Assembly: GCA_964412015.1 (NCBI GenBank)
Contig: CAYPMO010000011.1
Span: 16,442 to 80,441, forward strand
Direction: 5' to 3'
Length of the DNA: 64,000 nucleotides
From: SZUA-318 sp964412015
Lineage (GTDB): Bacteria > Gemmatimonadota > Gemmatimonadetes > Longimicrobiales > Gaopeijiaceae
Part shown: positions 26,751 through 35,241 of the stretch, piece after piece
How the letters are laid out: each line of letters begins with the position of its first letter
Position numbering within the stretch: the stretch's first letter is position 1
Translations under genes and position numbers: made by a program
The notes under the pieces: generated by a model
Databases searched by the model: none
Seen by the model: the letters and a program-made list of their open reading frames with translations, nothing else
What the model was told of the DNA's origin: nothing

Positions 26751-27476
26751 CTACGATACAAGGGTTCCCACGGGCTCACCACGGATCGCGGCGGCCACCG
26801 CGCCACGGTCCTCGAGGTTGAGTACGATGATGGGAAGGCCGTTCTCCTTGCAGAGGGAGACCGCGGCCGCGTCCATCACGCCCAGCTCCTGGGCCATTAC
26901 CTCCTGGAACGTGACCGTGGGCAGGAAGCGGGCGTGGGGGTCCTTCTGGGGATCCGAGGTGAACACACCCTGGACCTTCGTGGCCTTGATGACCACATCC
27001 GATTCCATCTCGATCGCGCGCAGCACGGCCGCCGTGTCCGTGGAGAAGTAGGGGTTGCCCGTGCCTCCGGCGAAGATCACGACCATCCCCTTCTCCATGT
27101 GCCGCATGGCGCGTCTGCGGATATAGGGCTCCGCGACCTGCTCCATCCGGATCGCCGTCATCACCCGGGTCGCCACCCCCTTGGATTCGAGAAGGTCCTG
27201 GATGGCCAGCGCATTGATGACGGTCGCCAGCATGCCCATGTAGTCCGCCTGCACCCGGTCCATCCCCTGGCGGGAGGCGAGCGCGCCGCGAACGATGTTG
27301 CCTCCTCCGATCACCACGCCGAGCGACACACCCATGGCGGCGATGGACCGGATCTCGTCGGTGAGCCGGCCCACCACGGACGGTTCGATCCCGAAGCCAC
27401 GCTCTCCGGCCAGAGCCTCGCCGGACAGCTTGAGGAGGACTCTCCTGTACCTGGGTTCCTTCGGGCCGTCACTCAT
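26751..27476 (-). CDS. pyrH: Uridylate kinase (UMP kinase)
   Basis: 241 residues. Bacterial hexameric UMP kinase of the amino-acid-kinase fold, UMP to UDP with ATP. RVLLKLSGEALAG near the N-terminus, VIGGGNIVRG, the MGMLATVINALAIQDLLE helix and the IFAGGTGNPYFSTDTAA nucleotide site. Between tsf (23-base gap) and frr (24-base gap), in the common rpsB-tsf-pyrH-frr order. Confidence 0.97.
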   Translation of the reverse strand: MSDGPKEPRYRRVLLKLSGEALAGERGFGIEPSVVGRLTDEIRSIAAMGVSLGVVIGGGNIVRGALASRQGMDRVQADYMGMLATVINALAIQDLLESKGVATRVMTAIRMEQVAEPYIRRRAMRHMEKGMVVIFAGGTGNPYFSTDTAAVLRAIEMESDVVIKATKVQGVFTSDPQKDPHARFLPTVTFQEVMAQELGVMDAAAVSLCKENGLPIIVLNLEDRGAVAAAIRGEPVGTLVS

Positions 27477-27499
27477 GTGCAGAGCCTCTCTCCGCGGTT

Positions 27500-28096
27500 T
27501 CAGCGCTCTCCGACCTTGAAGCGCGCGAAGCGTGCCACGCCGATCTTCTCGCCGGTTCTCGCGGCCAGCTCGATGAGGAGTTGCTCGATGGTCCGCTCCG
27601 GATCCTTGACGAACGGCTGGGCCAGCAGTGTGCTCTCCCTGTAGAACTTCTGCAACTTGCCCTCGACGATCTTCCCGGCGATCGCTTCGGGCTTACCCTC
27701 GGCCTTCACCTGCTCGAGGTAGACGTGACGCTCGCGCTCGACCACGTCGGCCGGGATGTCGGCGGCCGAGACCGCCAACGGCGCCGCCGATGCGATGTGA
27801 AGCGCGATATCCTTCGCCACCGCGCGGAAGTCTGCCGTGTTCGCAACGAAGTCCGTCTCGCAGTTCAGCTCCACGATGACGGCGGTCCTGTTGTCGAAGT
27901 GGACATAGCTGCCGATGACACCCTGGTTCGCGGTCCGCTCGGCGCGCTTCGCCGCCTTGGCCGCGCCCTTCGCGCGCAGCACGTCCACGGCTTTGTCCAG
28001 GTCCCCGCCGCTCTCCTCGAGGGCCTTCTTGCAATCCATCATCCCCGCGCCCGTCATGTCGCGGAGCCTCTTCACGTCCTGGGCACTGAAGCTCAT
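27500..28096 (-). CDS. tsf: Elongation factor Ts, short form
   Basis: 198 residues, the shorter type known in several phyla rather than the 283-residue E. coli form. N-terminal UBA-like module (VKRLRDMTGAGMMDCKKALEE), the EF-Tu contact motif (TDFVANTADFRAVAKDIALHIA) and a C-terminal coiled-coil-like segment. It exchanges GDP on EF-Tu. A strong hairpin plus T-run separates it from rpsB, so its expression is probably set partly by read-through. Confidence 0.96.
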   Translation of the reverse strand: MSFSAQDVKRLRDMTGAGMMDCKKALEESGGDLDKAVDVLRAKGAAKAAKRAERTANQGVIGSYVHFDNRTAVIVELNCETDFVANTADFRAVAKDIALHIASAAPLAVSAADIPADVVERERHVYLEQVKAEGKPEAIAGKIVEGKLQKFYRESTLLAQPFVKDPERTIEQLLIELAARTGEKIGVARFARFKVGER

Positions 28097-28159
28097 CGTT
28101 TCTGATCGTCCGTTTTTCTGTTCGGTGCGGACCCTACGGCACTCTGCCGTCCGGTCGTG

Positions 28160-28205
28160 AAAAGAGGCGGAGCCAACGGATCGGGTCCGTTGCCGCTGCC
28201 GCCTC
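28160..28205 (-). terminator. Intrinsic terminator or attenuator between rpsB and tsf
   Basis: Minus strand: GAGGCGG/CCGCCTC outer stem enclosing CAACGGA/TCCGTTG, then TTTT. It lies between the rpsB stop (28274) and the tsf start (28096). No clear promoter lies between it and tsf. Confidence 0.6.
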
Positions 28206-28273
28206 CCGCACTTCCCCTCGCGTCGGCCGGGGGAACCTCCGCCGGGGTGTGCGGCCCCGGCCGACCCGGCGTA

Positions 28274-29305
28274 CTACTCCTCCTTCGGGGTCGCCTCGCC
28301 CGCCTCGGCCACCACGGCCGTGGGCTGCTTCTTCGCACGGGGCCTGCGGGCCTTCGGCGCTTGCGGAGCGGCAGCGTCGGCAGGCGCCTCTTCGGGCGCC
28401 GCGGCCTCTTCTGCCGCTTCGTCTCCACCTTCGCCGCCCTGGGCACCCTCCTCCTCAACGCGGAGATGCTGCGCGATCACTTCCGGCCTCGGTCGCCGCT
28501 TCCGCCGGGGCCGCTTGCGGGCCGGCCGGTCCTTCTCGGTCGTCTCTCCGGTCTCGGTCGAGTAGGTCGTGGCCTCCACCTCCTCGACGCGCCGCTGATC
28601 TTCCGGCACCTCGATACGGGCCTGCTCGATCGTCGCTGCGAGGGCCGCGGAGATCAGGCCCACCGACCGGATCGCGTCGTCGTTGCCCGGGATCGGGTAG
28701 TTGATCAGGCTCGGGTCCGCGTTCGTGTCGGTGATCGCGATCACCGGGATCCCCAGACGGTTGGCCTCACGCACCGCGATGGCCTCCCGCTTGGCATCCA
28801 CCACGAAGACGGCTCCCGGAAGCCGACCCATCTCCTTCACGCCCGCCAGGTACTTGTCGAGCTTCTGGCGCTCGCGGTCGAGCATCAGGCGTTCCTTCTT
28901 CGTGTAGAACTCGAAGGCGTTCTCCTCCTGGCCCCGCTCCAACTCCTTGAGGCGTCGAATCTGCTTGCGAATGGTCTGGAAGTTCGTGAGCATGCCGCCG
29001 AGCCAGCGCTCGGTCACGTAGAACGAGCCCGACCTCTGCGCCTCCTGCTCGATGATGCCCCGGAGTTGCTTCTTCGTGCAGACGAAGAGCACGCGCTCCC
29101 CCCGGAGCACAATCTCGCGAACGGCCTGCTGGGCCTGCTGCAGACGGTCGAGGGTCTTACGGAGATCGATGATGTGGATGCCGTTGCGCTCCGTGAAGAT
29201 GAAAGGCTTCATCTTCGGGTTCCAACGGCTGGTCTGGTGTCCGAAATGGACACCGGCCTCCAGGAGCTGGTTCAGGCCGACTTCCTGCATGTCGCGTCCA
29301 CTCAC
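28274..29305 (-). CDS. rpsB: 30S ribosomal protein S2 with long charged C-terminal tail
   Basis: 343 residues against about 240 in E. coli. The first 235 or so are ordinary S2: LLEAGVHFGHQTSRWNPKM, FTERNGIHIIDLRKTL, TERWLGGMLTNFQTI, and the NLGIPVIAITDTNADP-type block (here NRLGIPVIAITDTNADPS). The remaining roughly 105 residues are a low-complexity tail: a basic patch (ARKRPRRKRRPRPE), an Ala/Glu-rich stretch, and a second basic patch (KARRPRAKKQP). Translation may begin at MSGRD (29305) or MQEVG (29290). Follows rpsI by a 60-base gap. Confidence 0.95.
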   Translation of the reverse strand: MSGRDMQEVGLNQLLEAGVHFGHQTSRWNPKMKPFIFTERNGIHIIDLRKTLDRLQQAQQAVREIVLRGERVLFVCTKKQLRGIIEQEAQRSGSFYVTERWLGGMLTNFQTIRKQIRRLKELERGQEENAFEFYTKKERLMLDRERQKLDKYLAGVKEMGRLPGAVFVVDAKREAIAVREANRLGIPVIAITDTNADPSLINYPIPGNDDAIRSVGLISAALAATIEQARIEVPEDQRRVEEVEATTYSTETGETTEKDRPARKRPRRKRRPRPEVIAQHLRVEEEGAQGGEGGDEAAEEAAAPEEAPADAAAPQAPKARRPRAKKQPTAVVAEAGEATPKEE

Positions 29306-29365
29306 GTCTTGTGTGGGGCCGATTACGCCCCGATCAGGATGAGAAACGGTGCCGCACCGATGCGA

Positions 29366-29758
29366 CTACCGCTTCGAGAACTGGAACCGCTTGCGGGCCC
29401 CCGGACGGCCGGGCTTCTTACGCTCGACCTTGCGGGGATCCCGCGTGAGGAGGCCTTTCTCGCGGAGGATCGGGCGAGTTTCCTCGTCGTGTTGGACGAT
29501 CGCGCGGGCCAGCCCCATGCGGACGGCGTCCGCCTGCCCGGTGAGGCCACCACCACCCACCCGCACCGTGATGTCGAACTGTCCCGCCACGCCCGCTGAG
29601 CGAAGCGGCTCCTCCACTCGAATCCGGTGCGCCTCTCTCGGGAAATACTCCGTCAGGGCACGGCCGTTGATCTTCCACTCGCCCGTGCCCGGCCGAAGGA
29701 TGACGCGGGCCGTCGACGCCTTGCGCCGTCCAACCGTCTGGATCTGGTTTTCAGCCAT
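29366..29758 (-). CDS. rpsI: 30S ribosomal protein S9
   Basis: 130 residues. Ends with the universal basic tail (RKRFQFSKR) whose last arginine contacts tRNA in the ribosomal P site. Begins QTVGRRKASTARVIL; GGGGLTGQADAVRMGLARAI is diagnostic. Sixteen bases after rplM, the usual L13-S9 pair. Confidence 0.97.
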   Translation of the reverse strand: MAENQIQTVGRRKASTARVILRPGTGEWKINGRALTEYFPREAHRIRVEEPLRSAGVAGQFDITVRVGGGGLTGQADAVRMGLARAIVQHDEETRPILREKGLLTRDPRKVERKKPGRPGARKRFQFSKR

Positions 29759-29774
29759 CTCGCTCGATCACGTC

Positions 29775-30203
29775 TCAGATGTCCAGGGGTCGGGGCTGCT
29801 GGCCCTGGTGGGGGTGATCCGCCCCCGCGTAGACCTTGAGCTTCTTGTACATCGCCCGACCCAGCGCATTCTTGGGGAGCATCCCCCTGACGGCCATCTC
29901 GACTACGCGCTCCGGGTGCGCGCCGGCCATCCGGCGCAGCGGGATGAAGCGCTCCCCACCCACGTAGCCCGAATAACGGAAGTACGTCTTCTTGTCGGCC
30001 TTGTTGCCCGTCAGCGCCACCTTGGACGCATTGACCACCACCACGTGGTCGCCCGTGTCGAGGTGGGGCGTGTACATGGGCTTGTGCTTGCCGCGGAGGA
30101 CCCGCGCGATCTCCGTCGCGAGACGGCCGAGCGGCCGGCCGGCCGCGTCCACGACCCACCACGCACGCTCGATCTCATGGCTCTTGGGGGTATACGTTCT
30201 CAT
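29775..30203 (-). CDS. rplM: 50S ribosomal protein L13
   Basis: 142 residues from ATG 30203; a TTG three codons earlier is less likely. Diagnostic segments: RAWWVVDAAGRPLGRLAT, GDHVVVVNASKVALTGNK, KTYFRYSGYVGG and RGMLPKNALGRAMYKKLKVY. First gene of the rplM-rpsI-rpsB transcript, 41 bases downstream of the predicted -10 box. Confidence 0.97.
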   Translation of the reverse strand: MRTYTPKSHEIERAWWVVDAAGRPLGRLATEIARVLRGKHKPMYTPHLDTGDHVVVVNASKVALTGNKADKKTYFRYSGYVGGERFIPLRRMAGAHPERVVEMAVRGMLPKNALGRAMYKKLKVYAGADHPHQGQQPRPLDI

Positions 30204-30243
30204 GTACCGCAACGGGTGTGGGAGGTCCCATACAAAGCTTTGA

Positions 30244-30273
30244 ATGATAGAGGCAATTCGGGGAAGGTGTCAA
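30244..30273 (-). promoter_or_regulatory. Sigma70-type promoter of rplM-rpsI-rpsB
   Basis: Minus strand: TTGACA (30268-30273), 18-base spacer, TATCAT (30244-30249). The -35 box abuts an 8-bp stem (30273-30280 with 30284-30291) that follows the sigma-factor stop. Confidence 0.65.
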
Positions 30274-30307
30274 CGGCACCGGAGGCGCCGTCCGCGGGGC
30301 CCTTCCG

Positions 30308-31159
30308 TTACATGAAGGTCTCCAGGAATCGCGCCCGGGACGCGTGCCGGAGTCGGACCAACGCCTTCTCCTTGATCTGGCGCACGCGCTCCCGGGTGAT
30401 CCCCAACAAAGCCCCGATCTCCTCGAGCGTCATGGGGTCCTGGTCGTCCAGGCCGAAGTAGAGACGCAGGATCTTGGCCTCCCGCTCCTTGAGCGAGGAG
30501 AGCGCCTCCTCGATCGTCTGCTTCAGCGCGCGCTCGTAGGCCTCGTCCTCCGGACCCGGTGAGAGCTGGTCGGGCAGATAGTCCAGGAGGCGATTGTCCT
30601 CACCCGGGGTGAGGGGCGCGTCCAGCGAGAGGTGGGATTGGCTGATCGCCAGCGTCCGCTCCACCTCCTCTTGCGAGATGTCCAGCCCCTCGGCGATCTC
30701 GTCCACGGTCGGCTCCCGACCCAACTCCTGGAGCAGTACCGAACTGCGCCGCCCGATTCGATGGAGCGCGCCCGCACGGTTCAGCGGCACGCGCACGATG
30801 CGGCTCTGCTCCGCGAGTGCCTGCAGGATCGCCTGGCGGATCCACCAGACCGCGTAGCTGATGAACTTGATGCCCTTGGTCTCGTCGAATTTGTGGGCGG
30901 CCCGGATGAGTCCGAGGTTCCCTTCGTTGATCAGGTCCGAGAGCGGTACGCCCTGGTTCTGGTACTTCTTCGCCACGGATACCACGAATCGAAGGTTGGA
31001 GCGCACCAGCTTGTTGAGCGCATCCTCGTCGTCCTCACGAATCTTGCGCGCGAGGTTCGCCTCCTCCTCACGGCTGATGAGCGGGTATTGACTGATCTCC
31101 TTGAGGTACTGATCCAGGGAGCCTTCCCTGGGGATGCCTCGGCGGGAGGAGAAGCTCAT
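30308..31159 (-). CDS. rpoD: Primary-type RNA polymerase sigma factor (RpoD/SigA family), short form
   Basis: 283 residues with regions 1.2 to 4.2 and no region 1.1, the size of primary sigma factors in Bacteroidota-related phyla. Region 1.2 (SLDQYLKEISQYPLIS), 2.1-2.4 (NLRFVVSVAKKYQNQGVPLSDLINEG and KFISYAVWWIRQAILQAL), region 3 (PLNRAGALHRIGRR, LGREPTVDEIAEGLD), and region 4.2 (MTLEEIGALLGITRERVRQIKEKALVRLR). Group 1 versus group 2 cannot be settled from one window, but its place beside rplM and its close match to consensus favour the housekeeping factor. The 154 bases upstream hold no clear promoter. Confidence 0.9.
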   Translation of the reverse strand: MSFSSRRGIPREGSLDQYLKEISQYPLISREEEANLARKIREDDEDALNKLVRSNLRFVVSVAKKYQNQGVPLSDLINEGNLGLIRAAHKFDETKGIKFISYAVWWIRQAILQALAEQSRIVRVPLNRAGALHRIGRRSSVLLQELGREPTVDEIAEGLDISQEEVERTLAISQSHLSLDAPLTPGEDNRLLDYLPDQLSPGPEDEAYERALKQTIEEALSSLKEREAKILRLYFGLDDQDPMTLEEIGALLGITRERVRQIKEKALVRLRHASRARFLETFM

Positions 31160-31313
31160 CTTGTCGGCCGCGTGGGAGGGAGCCCGCCGGGTACCGGACC
31201 TCGCCCTCGTGGACTCCCGGAAGCTCGACGGATTGGCTCTTGACGAGTGGTAGAATTGCGGTGCCGGTGTGCGTTGCGCAACCTGGGGTCCGGATCGCGA
31301 GCCTCGACCCGGG

Positions 31314-32111
31314 TCAACGGATGGACACCCCGATACGTTTCCACCGCACGCGGCGCAGCCACGGCGCCGTCTCGCTCTCTACCGGATCGAACGAATAGTA
31401 CACGAACCACGGACGGCCGTGGATCGCGACGCGCGGGACGAAGCCCCAGTACCGGGAATCCTCACTGTTGTCTCGGTTGTCACCGAGCACGAAGTACTGG
31501 CCCTCCGGAACGACCAGGGGTCCCCAGTTGTCACGGGTGGGATGGTACCGTGGGGAGGTGCTCGCGATGAGGTGGTGCGACTGCCAAGCCATGTCGGGGT
31601 GAATGGCGTCGCCGAACCGATCCGTGTGATAGGCGTAGGGTTCGGGGACCTCCAGTCCGCTGCGGAGGAGGACCTTGTCACGCATCTCGAGGGTGTCCCC
31701 CGGGATACCCACGACCCGCTTGACGTAGCTCTTCGTCGGATCGTGGGGAGGCGTGAACACCACCACGTCTCCCCTCCGAGGCTCCGTGAACGCAGGAATC
31801 CGCAGCGGCGTGCCGGGGATCTCCGCCCCGTAGACGGCCTTGTTCACCAGGAGGAAGTCCCCGACCAGGAGCGTGTTCTCCATCGAGGAAGTCGGGATCC
31901 GGAACGCTTCCACCACGAACGCCCGCAGCAGGAGGAAGAGCACGAACGCGACCAGCAGCGAGCGTGTCCATTCCCAGACGCCGAGCAGCAGGCCACGGTG
32001 CTCCTCGTGCTCGCGAAGCGCTCCGGCCACCGCGCCGATTTCCTCCTGCCGCTCTTCTTCGTGCACCGCCACCTTCCTTCTCCGAAACGCCACCACGTCG
32101 GTTGCGCCCAC
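31314..32111 (-). CDS. lepB: Signal peptidase I
   Basis: 265 residues from GTG 32111. Ser/Lys-dyad protease that removes signal peptides of exported proteins. Cytoplasmic N-terminal 45 residues, one membrane helix (about 50-64), Ser76 in RIPTSSMENTLLVGD and Lys131 in SYVKRVVGIPGD; the later GDNRDNSEDSRYWGFVP box is diagnostic. Divergent from the protease gene at 32258. The stretch between it and the sigma factor gene (31160-31313) shows nothing further. Confidence 0.95.
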   Translation of the reverse strand: MGATDVVAFRRRKVAVHEEERQEEIGAVAGALREHEEHRGLLLGVWEWTRSLLVAFVLFLLLRAFVVEAFRIPTSSMENTLLVGDFLLVNKAVYGAEIPGTPLRIPAFTEPRRGDVVVFTPPHDPTKSYVKRVVGIPGDTLEMRDKVLLRSGLEVPEPYAYHTDRFGDAIHPDMAWQSHHLIASTSPRYHPTRDNWGPLVVPEGQYFVLGDNRDNSEDSRYWGFVPRVAIHGRPWFVYYSFDPVESETAPWLRRVRWKRIGVSIR

Positions 32112-32257
32112 GCCCCCGCCGTCGCGAATGGCATGCCTACCCGCGCCCGCCCCGGCTCGTTCCGCTGTCGGAGGCGCGGGGCCACGCCTACGTTGTCCCT
32201 CGATCCCGGATCGCGTTCATCGAGGCTGCGCCGGGCCACGTTCGTGGGACCGTTACG

Positions 32258-32974
32258 ATGGCGTCAGGCAAACCCAATCTCGCTTCGATCCTGGGCCTCG
32301 CGCTCGTTCTCGCGGCGCTCTCGATGCTCGCCAGGGACCAATTGGCCCCCCGGTCCCTGCCGACTCCGGCCGCGCCCACGGCGGTCGCCGGCCCGCCCAC
32401 GCTCCAGGAGGAAACCGCGTGCCGAAACGTCGGCTATCTGTGCGCCGGCCTCGCCCAGGCCGAACGCATCCGCATCCAGCGTTGGGTAGGCTTCTCCGGA
32501 ACGCTCGTCGTGGACCTGCCCGCGCCGGCCCTGGCCGATCGCGGCGCCGCCCGCGACCTCCAGCGGGCTGCAGCCGCCGGAATCCGCCTGTGGAACGGAC
32601 AGCCATTCCCGATCCTGGTGGACGAGCGAGGCAGTCGCACGGCCCATCTACCCGTGCGGTGGGTGAGCGGCCTGATCGGTAACGAGATCGGCAGAGCCAC
32701 CACCCGGTGGAGCCCGCAGACCGGCCTGCAGCCGGTCTCCCTGGAGCTGGTCACGAGTTACCCGGGTGGCCGACCCATGGACCCGGAGCAGATCCGGCTC
32801 GTCGCGGCGCACGAGATGGGCCATGCCCTGGGGCTTCAGCATTCCGACGACCCACGGGACGTGATGTACCCCATGAACACGGCCACCTCGCTGTCGGTGC
32901 GCGACTACCGCACGCTCGAGGCCCTGTACGCGCTGGAAGACGGAACGATCATCGTCAGGACCCGCCGAAAGTGA
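32258..32974 (+). CDS. Matrixin-like zinc metalloprotease
   Basis: 238 residues from ATG 32258; the frame is open much farther upstream but that part overlaps lepB antisense. One N-terminal membrane helix or signal anchor (about 8-26). The protease domain carries the metzincin signature HEMGHALGLQH and the Met-turn DVMYPM near the C-terminus, typical of matrixins (M10). Two cysteines (CRNVGYLC) lie just after the membrane segment. Probably secreted or membrane-tethered on the outside; substrate unknown. Its last 20 bases overlap, tail to tail, the end of the TonB receptor gene. Confidence 0.85.
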   Translation: MASGKPNLASILGLALVLAALSMLARDQLAPRSLPTPAAPTAVAGPPTLQEETACRNVGYLCAGLAQAERIRIQRWVGFSGTLVVDLPAPALADRGAARDLQRAAAAGIRLWNGQPFPILVDERGSRTAHLPVRWVSGLIGNEIGRATTRWSPQTGLQPVSLELVTSYPGGRPMDPEQIRLVAAHEMGHALGLQHSDDPRDVMYPMNTATSLSVRDYRTLEALYALEDGTIIVRTRRK

Positions 32975-34886
32975 CCTTCCCGCCCACGTAGACACCTCGG
33001 CCCGGTGCCGGGAACCCGAACACCTCCTCGTAGCGCTCGTCCAGAAGGTTCTCGGCGCGGAGCGCCAACGTGACATCTCCCACCGGCATCTCGACGCCGA
33101 TGTCCAGCACCGCGTGGCGAGGGAGCGCCACGCGACGGGTGGGCCAAGCGGAGTAATCGCGGTCCTCCCGCTCACCCACGACCCGGAGATCGGCCCGAAG
33201 CGTGCCCCTGCGCGACAGCAGCGACGCGTGGAACGCAACGGTATGGGTGGGACGTCGCAGGAGACGCGATCCCTCGAGGAACTCCGCCCCCTCTTCCTCG
33301 TCGGTCGCGTCCACGACCTCCGTCCGGAGCCATGTCCAGTCGGCGCTGGCGTGCACCGGCCCCAACCGCGCCTCCCCGTCGAGCTCGACCCCGCGGGCTT
33401 CGGCCCCGGCCACGTTCGCGAAGTTCGGGGCCGAAGGCGAAACCGGACGCGCGACGTACTGGATCAGGTCCCGAAACCGCTGTTCGAAGGCGGTCGCGCG
33501 CAGCCTTACGCGTCCGTCGGCGAGCGTCTGCTCCAGTCCTACCTCCAGGGAGCGCGTGCGCTCCGGGGCGAGGTCGGGATCCCCCACCACCCAGCCCGTC
33601 GCGAAGTTCTCGTAGAACGTCGGTTCCTTCACGCCCCTGCCTGCGGCCGCGCGCAGCCTCGTGTCCGGGAGAGCGCGCCATGCCGCCTCGGCGCTCCAGC
33701 TCGTGAACCGCCCGAAGCGCTCGTTGTCCTCCATGCGGGCACCGGCCGCGAACGACGTCGCGCCGCTCCGCCCCGTGACGTGGACGTAACCCGCCCGGTT
33801 GTCACGCGCGTTCTCGCTTCGCCCCGTGGTGTTCCCCCACTGGCTCAGGGACTCCGAGAACGAGCGCTGCTCCTGGCGCTCGATCTCCGCCCCGAGCGAC
33901 CCCGTGAAGGCCCCGAGCCGCAGGTCGGCACGCACGTCGGCCGTGGCTCGGCGCACGTGATCGAGGCTCGTAAAGCCCCAGTACCCGAGGCTGTCCGCGG
34001 GCGAGTCCGCTTCGTCCTCGGTTCCCCCGTCCGTCTGGGCCAGCGTGACGCCCCCGCGCAACTCGACGCCGCGCGAGACCCGCCGGGACGCGGTCACGGC
34101 GATCGACGCCTCGTCCCCATGGGTGAAGGCGTTTTCGTCGGTGACGGCTCCGGACCCGTCGGTCGGGAAGTGGTACGTGCGATCGGCGAGCCGCAGGGCG
34201 ACTCCGGCCCGCGTGGCGCCATCCGGGACGAGGCGCACGTTGGCCGAGAGCACGGTGTTGTCGAACGAGTTGTTGCGGGAAAGCACACCGTCCGTGTGCA
34301 GGCTTCCCACGGCGAGTGACCATCGGGAGGCGCTTCCGCCACCTTCGATCCGCACCGACCCCTCACGGCGGCCGTAGCTTCCTCCGCGCACGGACAGCTC
34401 GCCGCTCGGCGCGCCCCGGCCGGTCCGGGTGACGATCTGGATCACGCCCGCCATCGCGTCGGAGCCGTAGAGCGCGCTGGCCGGGCCGCGAACGACCTCG
34501 ATTCGCTCGACGTTCTCGAGCGTGAGCCCGGCGAAGTCGAACGAGCCACCCGGCTGGTTCACCTGGACGCCGTCCACCAGGACCTGCACGTAGTCGCTCT
34601 CTCCGCCCCTCATGAAGACGGACGTGGCCGCGCCGAACGACCCACCCCGCACCACGGCGACGCCCGGCACGCCCGCGAGGGCGTCGGACAGGAGCGTTAC
34701 ACCGCCAGCTCGGAGCTCCTCGCCGTCCAGAACCGTGACGGACCGGGCGACGTCACCGAGAGCGCGCGGCATCGGGCTCGCGGTGATGATGAAACCCTCG
34801 AGCTCGAACGGGACCTCCTGCGAGCGGGAGGACGAGGGGGCCGCCAGCAGGACGGCGGCGAACAGGACTGCCGAGAAGCGATTCAT
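32955..34886 (-). CDS. btuB: TonB-dependent outer-membrane receptor, BtuB-like, under a cobalamin riboswitch
   Basis: 643 residues from ATG 34886, preceded by AAGGAA. Signal peptide (FAAVLLAAPSSSRS), a short TonB-box region, the plug domain (LLSDALAGVPGVAVVRGGSFG, VFMRGGESDYVQVLVDGVQVN, NVERIEVVRGPASALYGSDAMAGVIQIVT) and a beta-barrel of about 500 residues with family blocks EPTFYENFATG, NLLDERYEEVFGFPAPGR and a C-terminal aromatic end (VTFGGS). The cobalamin riboswitch in its leader identifies corrinoid uptake as the role. No BtuCDF genes are in the window. Confidence 0.92.
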   Translation of the reverse strand: MNRFSAVLFAAVLLAAPSSSRSQEVPFELEGFIITASPMPRALGDVARSVTVLDGEELRAGGVTLLSDALAGVPGVAVVRGGSFGAATSVFMRGGESDYVQVLVDGVQVNQPGGSFDFAGLTLENVERIEVVRGPASALYGSDAMAGVIQIVTRTGRGAPSGELSVRGGSYGRREGSVRIEGGGSASRWSLAVGSLHTDGVLSRNNSFDNTVLSANVRLVPDGATRAGVALRLADRTYHFPTDGSGAVTDENAFTHGDEASIAVTASRRVSRGVELRGGVTLAQTDGGTEDEADSPADSLGYWGFTSLDHVRRATADVRADLRLGAFTGSLGAEIERQEQRSFSESLSQWGNTTGRSENARDNRAGYVHVTGRSGATSFAAGARMEDNERFGRFTSWSAEAAWRALPDTRLRAAAGRGVKEPTFYENFATGWVVGDPDLAPERTRSLEVGLEQTLADGRVRLRATAFEQRFRDLIQYVARPVSPSAPNFANVAGAEARGVELDGEARLGPVHASADWTWLRTEVVDATDEEEGAEFLEGSRLLRRPTHTVAFHASLLSRRGTLRADLRVVGEREDRDYSAWPTRRVALPRHAVLDIGVEMPVGDVTLALRAENLLDERYEEVFGFPAPGRGVYVGGKVTFGGS

Positions 34887-35003
34887 GTGCGTTCCTTCCC
34901 CACGGTCGGAAACGAGGAACCCCGCTCGTTCCGGAGGAAGGCGGGGCACGCGAGGAAGGCACGTGATCTCCCCGCGTCTCCCCTCGGAGACCGAACGGAG
35001 CGG

Positions 35004-35160
35004 GGTGGGTCACGTCTCCTGGCTCGAGGCCGCGCTGCTCGCCTTCCCAGGCGCCGAAGCGCCCAGTGGCACACGAGAGCAGCCGTTCCGAGACGTGCTC
35101 GGACCTCTCACAGTGGCGGGGCCGCACCGGATTCGCACCGGCTTCCGCGTTCGACCCACC
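35004..35160 (-). promoter_or_regulatory. Cobalamin (B12) riboswitch
   Basis: Minus strand, 117 bases before btuB. Perfect 8-bp P1 (GGTGGGTC 35153-35160 with GACCCACC 35004-35011), the conserved GTGCGAATCCGGTGCGG and CCCGCCACTGTGA core, GCCACTGG then GGGAAGGC, and the B12 box AGCCAGGAGACGTG (35011-35024). Downstream, GTCTCC/GGAGAC (34976-34991) could be part of the expression platform; no T-run follows it, so control may be translational. Confidence 0.92.
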
Positions 35161-35182
35161 CGCCGATCTTGTTTGTCGAGAC

Positions 35183-35211
35183 AAGGTAGGAGCGCCCGTC
35201 CCGCCGCACAA
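35183..35211 (-). promoter_or_regulatory. Promoter of the btuB riboswitch transcript
   Basis: Minus strand: TTGTGC (35206-35211), 17-base spacer, TACCTT (35183-35188), about 23 bases before the aptamer. The same hexamer pattern occurs before pntA. Confidence 0.45.
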
Positions 35212-35241
35212 GCCGGCGACGCGGGGTCCGCATCCTACACG

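Noticed and set aside
31964..32257. Long N-terminal extension of the matrixin-like ORF
   Set aside because: Arg/Pro-rich and antisense to lepB; the membrane segment begins just after ATG 32258.
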